A DNA stretch of 64,000 bases from an uncultured Bacillota bacterium. Lineage in GTDB: Bacteria; Bacillota_I; Bacilli_A; RFN20; CAG-826. The stretch covers positions 282,348-346,347 of the forward strand of contig CASFDV010000003.1 of the NCBI GenBank assembly GCA_949293555.1. The letters run 5' to 3'. Positions 26,423 through 34,401 of the stretch are shown one piece after another. The notes beneath the pieces are model-generated. The model had not been told where the DNA came from, made no database searches, and was given only the letters and a program-made list of their open reading frames with translations. Numbering within the stretch: the first letter of the stretch is position 1; each line of letters opens with the position of its first letter. Position numbers and translations under genes: made by a program.

Positions 26423-26946
26423 GGAAGAGGATCCTCGCGAGGAGGGCGCCCATCAGGCGCCCTCTTTCGCATGTGCGGCCGATGCTCGGAAGCGCGATCC
26501 TCGCCGCGCTCTCCGTCCTCGCCGGGCTCTTCCTCACGATCCCCTACCCGGGGGGAGGGCGCTTCTCCTTCGGGGACGCCTTCCTCATCCTCGGGGGGCT
26601 CCTCCTTCCTTGGAAGGAAGCGCTCCTGGGGGCGATGCTCGGGGGCGCGCTCCTCGATCTTCTCGGAGGCTCCTTCTTCTACCTTCCCTGGACGATCCTC
26701 GCCAAGGGCGCGCTTGCCCTCGCCGCGATCCTCGCGCGGAAGCTTTCCCATGGGAAGGGATGGGCGCTCCCCATCCTCATGCTCCCCGCGCCCATCCTCC
26801 AGGCGGCCATCTACCTCGTCCCCTACCGCCTCCTTCTCGAGGAAGGGGCCCTCGTCCTCTTCCTCATGGACCTCGTCCAGGGGTTCGGGGGGCTTGCGCT
26901 CGCCATCCTCGCCGAAAGGCCCCTCAGGGCCCTCCGGAAGGACTAG
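26419..26946 (+). CDS. ECF-transporter-like substrate-binding membrane subunit (S component)
   Basis: The 175-aa protein has about five to six membrane helices and the small-S-component look: a short basic N-terminus, RFSFGDAFLILGGLLLPW, then LLGAMLGGALLDLLGGSFFY. Such proteins bind a vitamin or other micronutrient and use a shared EcfA/A'/T module, which is not encoded here. Substrate cannot be inferred; no riboswitch is seen upstream. The ATG overlaps the stop of the TudS-like gene (ATGA). It meets the small minus-strand gene at 26947 tail to tail with no gap. Confidence 0.6.
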   Translation: MRKRILARRAPIRRPLSHVRPMLGSAILAALSVLAGLFLTIPYPGGGRFSFGDAFLILGGLLLPWKEALLGAMLGGALLDLLGGSFFYLPWTILAKGALALAAILARKLSHGKGWALPILMLPAPILQAAIYLVPYRLLLEEGALVLFLMDLVQGFGGLALAILAERPLRALRKD

Positions 26947-27126
26947 CTACTCCCCGCGGGAAAGAAGATAGAGCCCGTGGACGAGGAAGATCAGGAACAG
27001 CGCGGAAAGGGCCGCGCCCCCGCCAAGGGCGGCCTCCCGCTCCGGCGGGAAGAGGAAAAGGGCGAGGGCCAGCATCAGGAAGGATGCGGAGAGAAGGAGG
27101 GAGAGGGCGCTCTTTTTCTTCTGCAC
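26947..27126 (-). CDS. Small two-helix membrane protein
   Basis: A 59-aa protein starting at GTG 27124-27126 (MQKKKSALSLLLSASFLMLA, read in part). It has a basic start, a first hydrophobic helix, a PPEREAALGGG turn, a second helix (LSALFLIFLVHGLYLL) and an SRGE end. A perfect TATAAT (27133-27138) lies 6 nt upstream of the GTG and there is no ribosome site. This follows the leaderless pattern and supports a real gene despite its size. Its function is unknown. Confidence 0.55.
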   Translation of the reverse strand: MQKKKSALSLLLSASFLMLALALFLFPPEREAALGGGAALSALFLIFLVHGLYLLSRGE

Positions 27127-27132
27127 GGAGGG

Positions 27133-27138
27133 ATTATA
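27133..27138 (-). promoter_or_regulatory. Leaderless -10 box of small membrane gene
   Basis: Perfect TATAAT on the minus strand, 6 nt before GTG 27126. It lies just beyond the terminator of the msmK-like gene. Confidence 0.5.
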
Positions 27139-27141
27139 GCG

Positions 27142-27167
27142 GAAAAGGCCCCGCGGGGTGCGGGGCC
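27142..27167 (-). terminator. Intrinsic terminator of msmK-like gene
   Basis: GGCCCCGC, a short spacer and GCGGGGCC on the minus strand, followed by TTTT, 20-45 nt after the msmK-like stop codon. Confidence 0.75.
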
Positions 27168-27187
27168 CTTCCGGGAACAGGAGAAGG

Positions 27188-28549
27188 CTAGTAGATCCTC
27201 TTCTCCGTGATGGGGTCGAAGATGTGGGACTTCTTGACGTTCACGAGGATGTCGAGGTCCTCGCCGATCTTGATTTCCTTCACGAGCGGGATCTTGGCGA
27301 CGAGGTCCCCGGCGCCGAAGGTCGTGTGGATGTAGTACTCGTGGCCGAGGAGCTCGGCGACCTCGACCTTGACGCGGTAGGGGTTCACCCCGTAGCGCTC
27401 CTCCCTCTCGGGGCTCCACTCGTGGATGTCCTCGGGACGGATGCCGTAGATGACGTCGTGCGAGCCTCCGAGGGCCGCCTGGAACTTGGCGATGTCCTCC
27501 TCGAGCTTCGCCACCTGGGCGTCGACGTTCGGGTCGCGCTTGGCGGCGTTCTCCTCGGAGAGCTCCTTGATCTTGGCCTTGGCCGCGGCGATCTCGCCGT
27601 TATAGAAGTCCTCGTGGGCCTTCCTCACGGCCTCGGTGGTCTTCACCTCGAAGGTGCGCCCGTCCTTGTCGAGGAGGACGACCCTGTCCCCTTCCCAGCG
27701 GGCCTTCACCATGTTCATGGCGGGGCTCCCGATGAAGGTGGCGACGAAGACGTTGGCCGGGTTGTTGTAGATCTCGATGGGCGAGCCGATCTGCTGGATG
27801 TAGCCGAGCTTCATGACGACGATGCGGGTGGCCATCGTCATCGCCTCGGTCTGGTCGTGGGTGACGTAGATGGTGGTCGCGCCCAGGGCCTCGTGGAGCT
27901 TGATGATCTCGGAGCGCATCTGCACGCGGAGCTTGGCGTCGAGGTTCGAGAGCGGCTCGTCCATGAGGAACAGCTTCGCGTTCCGGACGATGGCGCGCCC
28001 GAGGGCGACCCTCTGCCTCTGGCCGCCGGAGAGCGCCTTCGGCTTCCGGTCGAGGTACTCCTCGATCTGGAGGATCTTCGCCGCGCGGTGGACGCGGGTG
28101 TCGATCTCGGCGCGCGGGAGGTGGCGGATCTTGAGCCCGAAGGCCATGTTGTCGTAGACCGTCATGTGCGGGTAGAGCGCGTAGCTCTGGAACACCATCG
28201 CGATGTCGCGGTCCTTCGGGGTGACGTCGTTGGAGTAGTTCCCGTCGATGTAGAGCTCGCCGTTGGTGATGTCCTCGAGGCCGGCGATCATGCGGAGGGT
28301 CGTCGACTTCCCGCAGCCGGAGGGGCCGACGAAGACGATGAACTCGTGCTTCTGGATGTCGAGGGAGAAGTCGAAGACGGCCTGGACGCCGTTGTCGTAG
28401 ATCTTGTCGACGTGGCGGAGCGAGACGTAGGCCATCCCGTCGTCGGCCTCGGGCTTCCTAGCGGAAAGGTTCTCCGCGGGGACGGGGGCGGGCTCCTTCG
28501 CCTCCTCGATCGTGGCCTCGGGGGCCGGTTTCTTCTTGAACAACGCCAT
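27188..28549 (-). CDS. msmK: Sugar ABC transporter ATPase (MsmK/UgpC type) with coiled-coil insertion
   Basis: This multi-sugar ABC ATPase (453 aa, versus about 370 usual) has Walker [10 protein letters not shown] (75-83), signature [14 protein letters not shown], Walker [13 protein letters not shown] and the TOBE region [13 protein letters not shown]. Two additions are visible. One is a 38-residue Ala/Pro/Glu-rich N-terminal extension before MAYVSLRHV. The other is an alpha-helical insertion of about 60 residues near 300-360 ([18 protein letters not shown]), between the TOBE segments. No permease is adjacent, so it may energise several transporters, as MsmK does in streptococci. AAGGAGG lies upstream of the ATG, and its promoter carries a LacI-type operator-like site. 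Confidence 0.88.
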   Translation of the reverse strand: MALFKKKPAPEATIEEAKEPAPVPAENLSARKPEADDGMAYVSLRHVDKIYDNGVQAVFDFSLDIQKHEFIVFVGPSGCGKSTTLRMIAGLEDITNGELYIDGNYSNDVTPKDRDIAMVFQSYALYPHMTVYDNMAFGLKIRHLPRAEIDTRVHRAAKILQIEEYLDRKPKALSGGQRQRVALGRAIVRNAKLFLMDEPLSNLDAKLRVQMRSEIIKLHEALGATTIYVTHDQTEAMTMATRIVVMKLGYIQQIGSPIEIYNNPANVFVATFIGSPAMNMVKARWEGDRVVLLDKDGRTFEVKTTEAVRKAHEDFYNGEIAAAKAKIKELSEENAAKRDPNVDAQVAKLEEDIAKFQAALGGSHDVIYGIRPEDIHEWSPEREERYGVNPYRVKVEVAELLGHEYYIHTTFGAGDLVAKIPLVKEIKIGEDLDILVNVKKSHIFDPITEKRIY

Positions 28550-28579
28550 GTTTATGAGCGCCTCCTTGTTTCTGGAGGG

Positions 28580-28605
28580 ATTATAGCAGGGATGAAAGCG
28601 CTGTC
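28580..28605 (-). promoter_or_regulatory. msmK promoter with LacI/CcpA-type operator
   Basis: A minus-strand TATAAT (28580-28585) lies 30 nt before the ATG. TGAAAGCGCTGTC on the plus strand (28593-28605) sits in the spacer just upstream. It closely resembles the two operators at the fructan operon promoter (GAAAACGCTTTCC, GGAAAGCGCTACC). Repression by the LacI-family protein encoded at 36215-37177, or by a CcpA homologue elsewhere, is inferred. Confidence 0.55.
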
Positions 28606-28612
28606 TTGTGCA

Positions 28613-29161
28613 TCACGCACAATCAGCAGCGATACGTTCTTTCTTCTTCCTCCAACAGAGCTCGATCGGCAGGAAGACGAGGTCGAAGAAGAGAAGCAGG
28701 AAGGAGAGGAGGGGCGCGGGGCACCATAGGGTCGACGTCCCGAACGGAAGCGGGTCCTGGCCGAAGTTACTGCACTCCTCGCTGTGGGCGCACCAGTCGG
28801 TCCAGCGGGGCTCGTAATGGACGGCGCCGTGCCATTCGGTGCTCAAGTTCGACCAGATGTCGTTGGAGCCATAGTCCGGTCCCCAGAGGGCAGCGGAGGC
28901 TGCGAGGAGCTCGATCCCGAGAAGCAGGACGAACAGGACGAGGAGCTCCCATCTCCCCTTCTTCAAGATCAGGAAAGGGATGGTGAAGAGGGCGGCGAGC
29001 AGCCAAATGATCCCGAAGATGATGTGATCGAAGGGATACAACGGGAGGACCTCGCTCCAGAAGAAGGTCCCGAGGCCGAACTCCAGGAGGAGAGGGACCA
29101 GGAAGAGGAGGGTCAGGGGAAGCTTCCTCTTCCCCGTGGATGAACTCGCCATATTTTCCAT
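28613..29161 (-). CDS. Membrane protein of unknown function
   Basis: The 182-aa protein has three N-terminal membrane helices (near residues 15-35, 45-70, 73-95). An extracytoplasmic loop of about 50 residues with three Cys (CAHSEECSNFG, LWCP) follows, then a C-terminal helix and a KKKERIAADCA tail. The loop cysteines could form disulfides. AAAGGAG lies 7 nt before the ATG. I recognise no family. Confidence 0.6.
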   Translation of the reverse strand: MENMASSSTGKRKLPLTLLFLVPLLLEFGLGTFFWSEVLPLYPFDHIIFGIIWLLAALFTIPFLILKKGRWELLVLFVLLLGIELLAASAALWGPDYGSNDIWSNLSTEWHGAVHYEPRWTDWCAHSEECSNFGQDPLPFGTSTLWCPAPLLSFLLLFFDLVFLPIELCWRKKKERIAADCA

Positions 29162-29181
29162 GGGAGGCTCCTTTCGCCTCC

Positions 29182-29210
29182 ATTGTTAAAAAAGATGGCT
29201 TGGAAGTCAA
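29182..29210 (-). promoter_or_regulatory. Promoter of the 182-aa membrane protein gene
   Basis: Minus-strand TTGACT (29205-29210) and AACAAT (29182-29187) with a 17-bp spacer. The leader is about 15-20 nt and carries AAAGGAG. Confidence 0.65.
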
Positions 29211-29258
29211 CCAATTCCGCGGACGCTTCCCGCGCCAGCCCTGAGGAAAGGGCCCTCC

Positions 29259-29816
29259 TTATGCCCCGAGCCCGAGGTAGAGGGCGAAGAGGAAGGCGTC
29301 CTGCTCCTTCCGGAGGTCGAGCCCCGTCTCCTCGTGGAAGCGGTTCAGCCGGTAGAGGAGGGTGTTCCGGTGGAGGAAGAGGGCTTCCGAGGCGATGTCG
29401 CCCCGGCCGTTCATCCGAAGGTAGGTCTCCCCCGTATGGAGGAGCTCCGGGTCGACCCCGCGGAAGAGGAGCGTGAGGTCCTTGAGGAGGGCGAGGTCGC
29501 CGAAGGAGAAGGCCTTGAGGATCACCTCCCCTCCCCAGCTGATCCTCCCCGAGAGGAGGGAGAGGGCGCTCGGGAGGAGCTTCGGGAGAAGGCGGTTCCC
29601 CTCGCCCCCCATGACCCCGGCGATCGGGACGAGGAGGTCCTCGGCGAAGGCGGGGAAGGAGGAAAGGAGGCGCGGGACGTCCCTTTCCTCGAGGAGGAGG
29701 GAAGCCGCCTTCCCGTTCATCCGGAAGGAAGGGAGGGGGAGGCCGCATTCCTTGAGGAAGGCGCGGAAGGCTTCCTCGGGGAACGCCCCCTGGGCGAGGA
29801 GGAGGATCTCTTCCAT
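29259..29816 (-). CDS. PucR/CdaR-type helix-turn-helix regulator, short form
   Basis: The C-terminal 50 residues match the PucR-type HTH domain (EALFLHRNTLLYRLNRFHEE, then TGLDLRKEQDAFLFALYLGL, read in part). The 130 residues before it are a helical region resembling the GGDEF-like linker part, without the usual N-terminal sensor. At 185 aa it is under half the length of most PucR/CdaR regulators. Its ATG directly follows the GH13 stop codon, so it is co-translated with that enzyme and may regulate glucoside use. The ligand is unknown. Confidence 0.7.
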   Translation of the reverse strand: MEEILLLAQGAFPEEAFRAFLKECGLPLPSFRMNGKAASLLLEERDVPRLLSSFPAFAEDLLVPIAGVMGGEGNRLLPKLLPSALSLLSGRISWGGEVILKAFSFGDLALLKDLTLLFRGVDPELLHTGETYLRMNGRGDIASEALFLHRNTLLYRLNRFHEETGLDLRKEQDAFLFALYLGLGA

Positions 29817-31526
29817 CTAGCGCACCGCCAGGAGGTAGCTCTCGAAGGGGCGGAGCCTCATCACCCTCTCCGGGGAAAGGAGGACGCCCTCGTAGTTATG
29901 GAGGAGGATGTCGGCGATCTGGAAGTTGAAGGAGAAATAGACGTCGTAGGGACGCATGTTGGTGATGACGAGGAGGTTCCTCTGCCCCCGGTGGAGGTAG
30001 GCGAAGGCGTCCTGGTGGTTCCAGTCGACCCATTCGAGCCTTCCCTCGCGGACGATCTTCCCCCAGGGCCCCTTCCGGATCCGAATTGCCTCCTTGTAGA
30101 AATTGAGGACGGAGTCGGGGTCCTTCTCCTCGTCCTCGACGTTGACCCCGAGGAGGTGGTCATGGTTCATCGGGAAGAGGGGCTTATGCGAGGAGAAGCC
30201 GCCCCACTCCCCCCTGTCCCATGGGATCGGGGAGCGCGCGTTCGTCCGCCCCGTCCGCCGGAAGAAGGAGAGGATCTCCTCCTCGGAGTAGCCTTCCTTC
30301 CGGTAGGAGTCCACCGCCTCCTTCGTCCCGGCGTCGTGGAGGAAGTCCCCGACGGGCGCGTCCATGAGGTCGTCCATCCCGAGCTCCTCCCCCTGGAAGA
30401 GGAAAGGGGTGCCGTAGAGGAAGAGGAGGGTGAGGAGGAGGGCCTTCGCCGATTCCTTCCGGTATTCCCGGGAGCCGTACTGGCGGAGCACCCTGGGGTG
30501 GTCGTGGTTGCACCAGTAGAGGGGCATGTCGCACGTCTCGTGGCAGGCCTCGTACCAGCGCGAGAAATTATGCTTGAGGAGCATGACGTCCGTCCGGATC
30601 TCCTCGTCCTTCTTCCCGATCGAGCCGAAGTTCCCGTTGTTCCAGACGGTGTCGAAGTTGAAGAGGAGGTCGAGCGGACCCTGGCCTCTTCGCGCCATCC
30701 TCTCCCCTTCGGAGGGCTGGATCGAGCCTCCCACCTCCCCGATGAGGAGGGCGTCCCTCCCCTTGAGGGCCTTCCTCCGGAACTCCTGGAGGTAGCCCAT
30801 GAGCTCGGGGCGGTTCGAGAAGCGCGAGGGGTCGAGGACGTAGCCGTCCCCGTCCTCGTCCGGGAGGGGGGAGTCCGCGAAGGACATGTCCTTGGCAAGA
30901 TGCGCGGTCGCGTCCATCCTAAAGCCGTCCACCCCCATGTCGAGGTAGGAGGAGGCGATGCCTGCCATGAGGTCCTGCACCTTCTCGTTCGACCAGTCGA
31001 GGTCGGGCATCCCGCGCCCGAAGGAATGGAAGTAGAACTCGTCCGTCCCCGGGACCCTCTCCCAGGCGGAGGGCGAGAAGAAGGAGCCCCAGTTGTTCGG
31101 GGGGAGGAGGCGGTCCCCGTCCTTCCTTCCCTTCCGGAAGATGTAGTAGGAGCGTTCCTCGCACATCGGGTCCTGGAGGGCCTTCTTGAACCAAGGGTGC
31201 TCCCTCGAGGTGTGGTTCATCACGAGGTCGAGGAGGATCCTGATCCCGCGCGCGTGCGCTTCCTCCAGGAGGAGGCGGAGGTCCTCCATCGTCCCGAAGA
31301 GAGGGTTGATCCTATGGAAGTCCCTCACGTCGTAGCCGTCGTCCTCCATAGGGCTATCGAAGATCGGGCATAGCCAGAGAAAGGTGACCCCCAGCTCCTC
31401 CAGGTAGGGGAGCTTGGCGAGGATCCCCTTGAGATCCCCGACCCCGTCCCCGTCGGAGTCCTTGAACGAGGCGGGATAGCAGATGTAGCCGATCCCGTCC
31501 TGCCACCAGCGCCCGCCTTCCATCAT
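29817..31526 (-). CDS. GH13 alpha-glucosidase (oligo-1,6-glucosidase type)
   Basis: The 569-aa cytoplasmic enzyme has the TIM-barrel motifs of GH13: LDLVMNHTS (region I), GFRMDAT (region II, nucleophile Asp), LLIGEVGG (region III, acid/base Glu) and WCNHDHPR (region IV, third Asp). It opens WWQDGIGYICYPASFKDSDG, typical of oligo-1,6-glucosidase, trehalose-6-phosphate hydrolase and related enzymes. No signal peptide is present. The exact substrate among alpha-1,6-glucosides, sucrose or trehalose-6-phosphate cannot be fixed. A TATACT box lies 21 nt upstream and a PucR-type regulator follows immediately. Confidence 0.88.
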   Translation of the reverse strand: MMEGGRWWQDGIGYICYPASFKDSDGDGVGDLKGILAKLPYLEELGVTFLWLCPIFDSPMEDDGYDVRDFHRINPLFGTMEDLRLLLEEAHARGIRILLDLVMNHTSREHPWFKKALQDPMCEERSYYIFRKGRKDGDRLLPPNNWGSFFSPSAWERVPGTDEFYFHSFGRGMPDLDWSNEKVQDLMAGIASSYLDMGVDGFRMDATAHLAKDMSFADSPLPDEDGDGYVLDPSRFSNRPELMGYLQEFRRKALKGRDALLIGEVGGSIQPSEGERMARRGQGPLDLLFNFDTVWNNGNFGSIGKKDEEIRTDVMLLKHNFSRWYEACHETCDMPLYWCNHDHPRVLRQYGSREYRKESAKALLLTLLFLYGTPFLFQGEELGMDDLMDAPVGDFLHDAGTKEAVDSYRKEGYSEEEILSFFRRTGRTNARSPIPWDRGEWGGFSSHKPLFPMNHDHLLGVNVEDEEKDPDSVLNFYKEAIRIRKGPWGKIVREGRLEWVDWNHQDAFAYLHRGQRNLLVITNMRPYDVYFSFNFQIADILLHNYEGVLLSPERVMRLRPFESYLLAVR

Positions 31527-31535
31527 GCGATCCTG

Positions 31536-31553
31536 CTTTCTGAGGAAAGTATA
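31536..31553 (-). promoter_or_regulatory. GH13 promoter with inverted repeat
   Basis: A minus-strand TATACT (31548-31553) is followed at once by the inverted repeat CTTTC-CTCA-GAAAG (31536-31549), which would cover the transcription start. It is a possible operator, though it lacks the central CG of LacI-type sites. Confidence 0.4.
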
Positions 31554-31766
31554 GACGTAATGGCAAGACCTTTCCGAAAAAGCCGCGCGGCGGCGGCTTT
31601 CCCCAGCCGGGCCGACGTGCTTCGAGCACGCTTAAGCGCTAGCTCGGGTCCCGGCGCGGTATACAGCCTGGCGAGCCAGCTGCATCCAGATCTTATTGGA
31701 GGAAGAGGCTCTCGCCAAGAGGCCTCAATCCCTCGGGCGGACTGGGCGCGAGGGAGCGGACGACCA

Positions 31767-32134
31767 AATAAAAGGGCACTCCACAATATTCTGTGGTCTG
31801 GCGGCGCCCTCCGCCAGGCGGCAGCCGCCCCGTAGACATCGTCAGGAGCCGTAGGAAGTACCAGCCGATCACCTACTTCATGGCGATCCCGCGCGATGAG
31901 AGGGAGCGCGTGCTGTTCTTCAACCTCGGCATGCACGAGGGCTACCGGGCTCTCAAGAGGGCCTGCTTCCCCTGGGCCGCCGACGTGCTGGACCTCTTCC
32001 ACCTCGCGGGGCTCTTGGCCAACGCCATGCGTCTCGAGAGGGCCAGGAGGCGCCTTCTGGTGATCTTCGGGCGAGCCCGCCCCGACCACACAAACCACAC
32101 TGGACCACAGAATATTGTGGAGCGCCAATAAAAG
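31767..32134 (+). mobile_element. ISL3-family-like deletion derivative with target duplication
   Basis: A 352-bp element (31775-32126) is bounded by inverted repeats: GGCACTCCACAATATTCTGT and onward at 31775-31798, and its complement at 32103-32126, with one mismatch in 24. It is flanked by perfect 8-bp direct repeats AATAAAAG (31767-31774, 32127-32134). Eight-base duplications and GG-starting repeats fit the ISL3 family. Full ISL3 elements are about 1.3 kb or more, so most of the transposase is missing. It has inserted at the AATAAAA start of the structured repeat copy C. Confidence 0.75.
31793..32131 (+). pseudogene. Transposase fragment inside the deletion derivative
   Basis: The open frame encodes about 90 meaningful residues (PITYFMAIPRDERERVLFFN, then GYRALKRACFPWAADVLDLF, then HLAGLLANAMRLERARRR). 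This resembles the catalytic-core region of ISL3-like transposases around the second Asp (DLFHL). Both the DNA-binding N-terminus and the distal part are absent, so it should be inactive; mobilisation in trans by a full-length relative is possible. Confidence 0.6.
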
Positions 32135-32190
32135 GCCCCCGCATCGCGTACACTCCGTTGCCGGCGACGCACATTCAAGTGGCGGGAGCA
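32127..32190 (+). repeat. Structured repeat, copy C
   Basis: AATAAAA is followed by the core GCGTACACTCCGTTGCCGGC and GACGCAC. It is closed by CCCGC (32138-32142) and GCGGG (32182-32186). Unlike copies A and B, no small basic gene precedes it; the insertion derivative does. Confidence 0.55.
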
Positions 32191-32259
32191 AGCCCATCAT
32201 ACGCTTCCTTCGAGCCAGGGGGTTCCCGGACAGGCAGGCTCGTCGCGAATCCCGGCGAA

Positions 32260-32290
32260 AGGAAAGGGCCCCTCCTTCCGGAGAGGCCCT
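32260..32290 (-). terminator. Terminator of the fructan operon
   Basis: On the minus strand GGGCCTCTCC, GGAA and GGAGGGGCCC form a 10-bp hairpin followed by TTTCCTTTC, right after the stop of the large ABC ATPase gene. Confidence 0.7.
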
Positions 32291-32295
32291 GGAGG

Positions 32296-34386
32296 CTACT
32301 TCTTCCTGAGGACGAGCTTCCCGTAGTCGAGCGCGTAGGCCGGGCGCTTCTCGCCGAAGCAGCTGTCCTCCGCCTCGCCCTTGATGGTGAGGTAGTCCTT
32401 GAAGCCTTTGACGTTCGCGTAGAGGATCGTGCAGTCCCCGAGGTGGTCCTCGTTGACCGGGTGGATGCGGAAGGTCTTCCCGCGGAGAGCTTCCTTCCTC
32501 GCCTTCTCCTCGGCCTTCTTCCGGGCCTTCTCCTCCTTTTCCTTGGCCTTCCGGGCCTCCTTCTCCAAGAGGCGGCGCTTCTTCTCCTCCTCGATCTCCG
32601 CGGGATCCTTCCCGGCGAGGCTCCTCTTCCTCTCGGCGCGGAGGACCATCAGGCGGTCCCAGCCCTCGCGGAGGAGGAGGGAGAGCTTCTTTTTCTTCTC
32701 CCTGGCCTTCTTCCCGCGCGAGGCCTTGATGAAGGCGTCGTAGGGGATCTCGAGCTCGTAGGAGCCGATCTCCCATTCCTCGGGGCAGAGGAGGTCGAAT
32801 GAGGCGAAGCGGAGGTGCTTCCTGCCGCCCTTGAGGACGACTTCCGCGTCCACGAGGTTCCTCGTGTAGGGATGGAGGGCGATGAGCCTATGGCCATGCC
32901 CCTCGTCGACGAGGACGGCCTCCTTCCGGGAGACATAGAGGTCGATCTCCTCGCCGGGGGCCTTCTCGACCTTCGGGAACTTCGCGCCGACGTAGCTCTT
33001 CCTTCCCGGGAGCGAGAAGAAGAGGAGCGTCTCCTCCTTTCCTTCCTCGAGGGAGACGACCTTCGCCTTGAAATGGAGGTCGTCCTCCCCGGCGGGCAGC
33101 AGGTGGAAGGAACGGGATCCTACCATCAGGGCGCACTTCCCGTCCTTCTTCCCCCTCATCCCGGGGACGAGGCGCTCCATCTCCTCCGGGGAAAGGGCGA
33201 AGGAGGCGCCAAGGCAATCGACCCTGCCCGTCTCCCCGTCGAGCGTGGCCTCGAGGTAGTTCTTGCTCATGAGCCCGGCGATGCGGCGCCCCTCGCCCTC
33301 GCCCTCGAAGAGGTGGAACCTCCTCTCGTCGAGACGCACCGGGAGCGTTTCCCCTTCCTTGACCCCGAGCCTTCCGTCCGCGCGGAGGAGGAGGCGGATG
33401 CGGCTGCCCTTCAGATAGCAGTAGAGGATGAGCTCGGCCCCGAGCTTCTCGATCATGTCGACGACGATCTCGAACTGCGGGTTCTCCTTGTCGATGATGA
33501 CGTCCTCGGGGCGGATCCCGAGGCGGACCTTGAGCCCGTCCTTCGCCTCCTCGGAAAGGAGGCTCCCCATCGTCTTCCCGAGGGGGATCCTTAGCTCGTA
33601 GTCGCCCTCGCGGACGTAGCAGGACCATTCCCCTTCCTTCTCCTCGAGCGTCCCGTCGAAGAGGTTCATCTGGGGCGTCCCGAGGAAGGTCGCGACAAAG
33701 ACGTTCGCCGGGTGGTCGTAAAGGTTGGCCGGCGTGTCCACCTGCTGGATGAGGCCGTCCTTCATGACGACGATCTCCGTCCCCATCGTCATCGCCTCGG
33801 TCTGGTCGTGGGTGACGTAGACGAAGGTCGTCCCGAGGCGGCGGTGGAGCTTGCTGATCTCCGCGCGCATCTGGACGCGGAGCTTGGCGTCGAGGTTCGA
33901 GAGCGGCTCGTCCAGGAGGAACACCTTCGGCTCGCGCACGATGGAGCGCCCGAGGGCGACCCTCTGGCGCTGGCCGCCGGAGAGGGCGCGGGGCTTCCTC
34001 GTGAGGTAGGGCTCCAGGCCGAGGATCTTCGCGGCCGCCTTGATGCGGCGGTCGATCTCGTCGGGCGGAAGCTTCTGCATCCTGAGCCCGAAGGCCATGT
34101 TCTCGTACACGGTCTTGTGCGGGTAGAGCGCGTAGTTCTGGAACACCATCGTGATGTCGCGCTTGCTCGGCGGCAGGTCGTTGACCCGCTCCCCGTCGAT
34201 GTAAAGGTTCCCCGCGCTGATTTCCTCGAGCCCGGCGATCATGCGGAGGGTCGTCGACTTCCCGCAGCCGGAGGGGCCGACGAAGACGACGAACTCCTTG
34301 TCCTTGATGTCGAGGCTGAGGTCGGTGATGGCCCGGACTCCCCCGGGATACACCTTGTAGACGTGCTCGAAGCTGACGCTTGCCAT
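32296..34386 (-). CDS. Sugar ABC transporter ATPase with long C-terminal extension
   Basis: Residues 1-365 are a normal MalK/UgpC-type ATPase: Walker [10 protein letters not shown] (37-45), [26 protein letters not shown], then TOBE segments (FVATFLGTPQMNL, GIRPEDVIID). Another 330 residues follow. They hold a second set of beta-rich, TOBE-like segments (GRKSYVGAKFPKVEKAPGEE, then IDLYVSRKEAVLVD), a Lys/Glu coiled coil (KAKEKEEKARKKAEEKARKE) and a final small domain (HPVNEDHLGDCTILYANVKG). At 696 aa it is nearly twice the usual length. It is the last gene of the fructan operon and probably powers the two permeases at its start. The extension may sense sugar or bind a regulator; this is inference. 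Confidence 0.85.
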   Translation of the reverse strand: MASVSFEHVYKVYPGGVRAITDLSLDIKDKEFVVFVGPSGCGKSTTLRMIAGLEEISAGNLYIDGERVNDLPPSKRDITMVFQNYALYPHKTVYENMAFGLRMQKLPPDEIDRRIKAAAKILGLEPYLTRKPRALSGGQRQRVALGRSIVREPKVFLLDEPLSNLDAKLRVQMRAEISKLHRRLGTTFVYVTHDQTEAMTMGTEIVVMKDGLIQQVDTPANLYDHPANVFVATFLGTPQMNLFDGTLEEKEGEWSCYVREGDYELRIPLGKTMGSLLSEEAKDGLKVRLGIRPEDVIIDKENPQFEIVVDMIEKLGAELILYCYLKGSRIRLLLRADGRLGVKEGETLPVRLDERRFHLFEGEGEGRRIAGLMSKNYLEATLDGETGRVDCLGASFALSPEEMERLVPGMRGKKDGKCALMVGSRSFHLLPAGEDDLHFKAKVVSLEEGKEETLLFFSLPGRKSYVGAKFPKVEKAPGEEIDLYVSRKEAVLVDEGHGHRLIALHPYTRNLVDAEVVLKGGRKHLRFASFDLLCPEEWEIGSYELEIPYDAFIKASRGKKAREKKKKLSLLLREGWDRLMVLRAERKRSLAGKDPAEIEEEKKRRLLEKEARKAKEKEEKARKKAEEKARKEALRGKTFRIHPVNEDHLGDCTILYANVKGFKDYLTIKGEAEDSCFGEKRPAYALDYGKLVLRKK

Positions 34387-34401
34387 GATGGTTTCCTCCT
34401 G

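Noticed and set aside
26049..27191. Frames across the repetitive tud tail in other phases
   Set aside because: The repeats produce open frames in several phases. Only the phase continuous with the DUF523 domain carries a recognisable domain and couples to the next gene.
31523..32776. Minus-strand frame of 417 codons across the insertion element
   Set aside because: It runs through the inverted repeats, the structured repeat and the terminator of another gene, and gives Pro/Arg-rich sequence without motifs.
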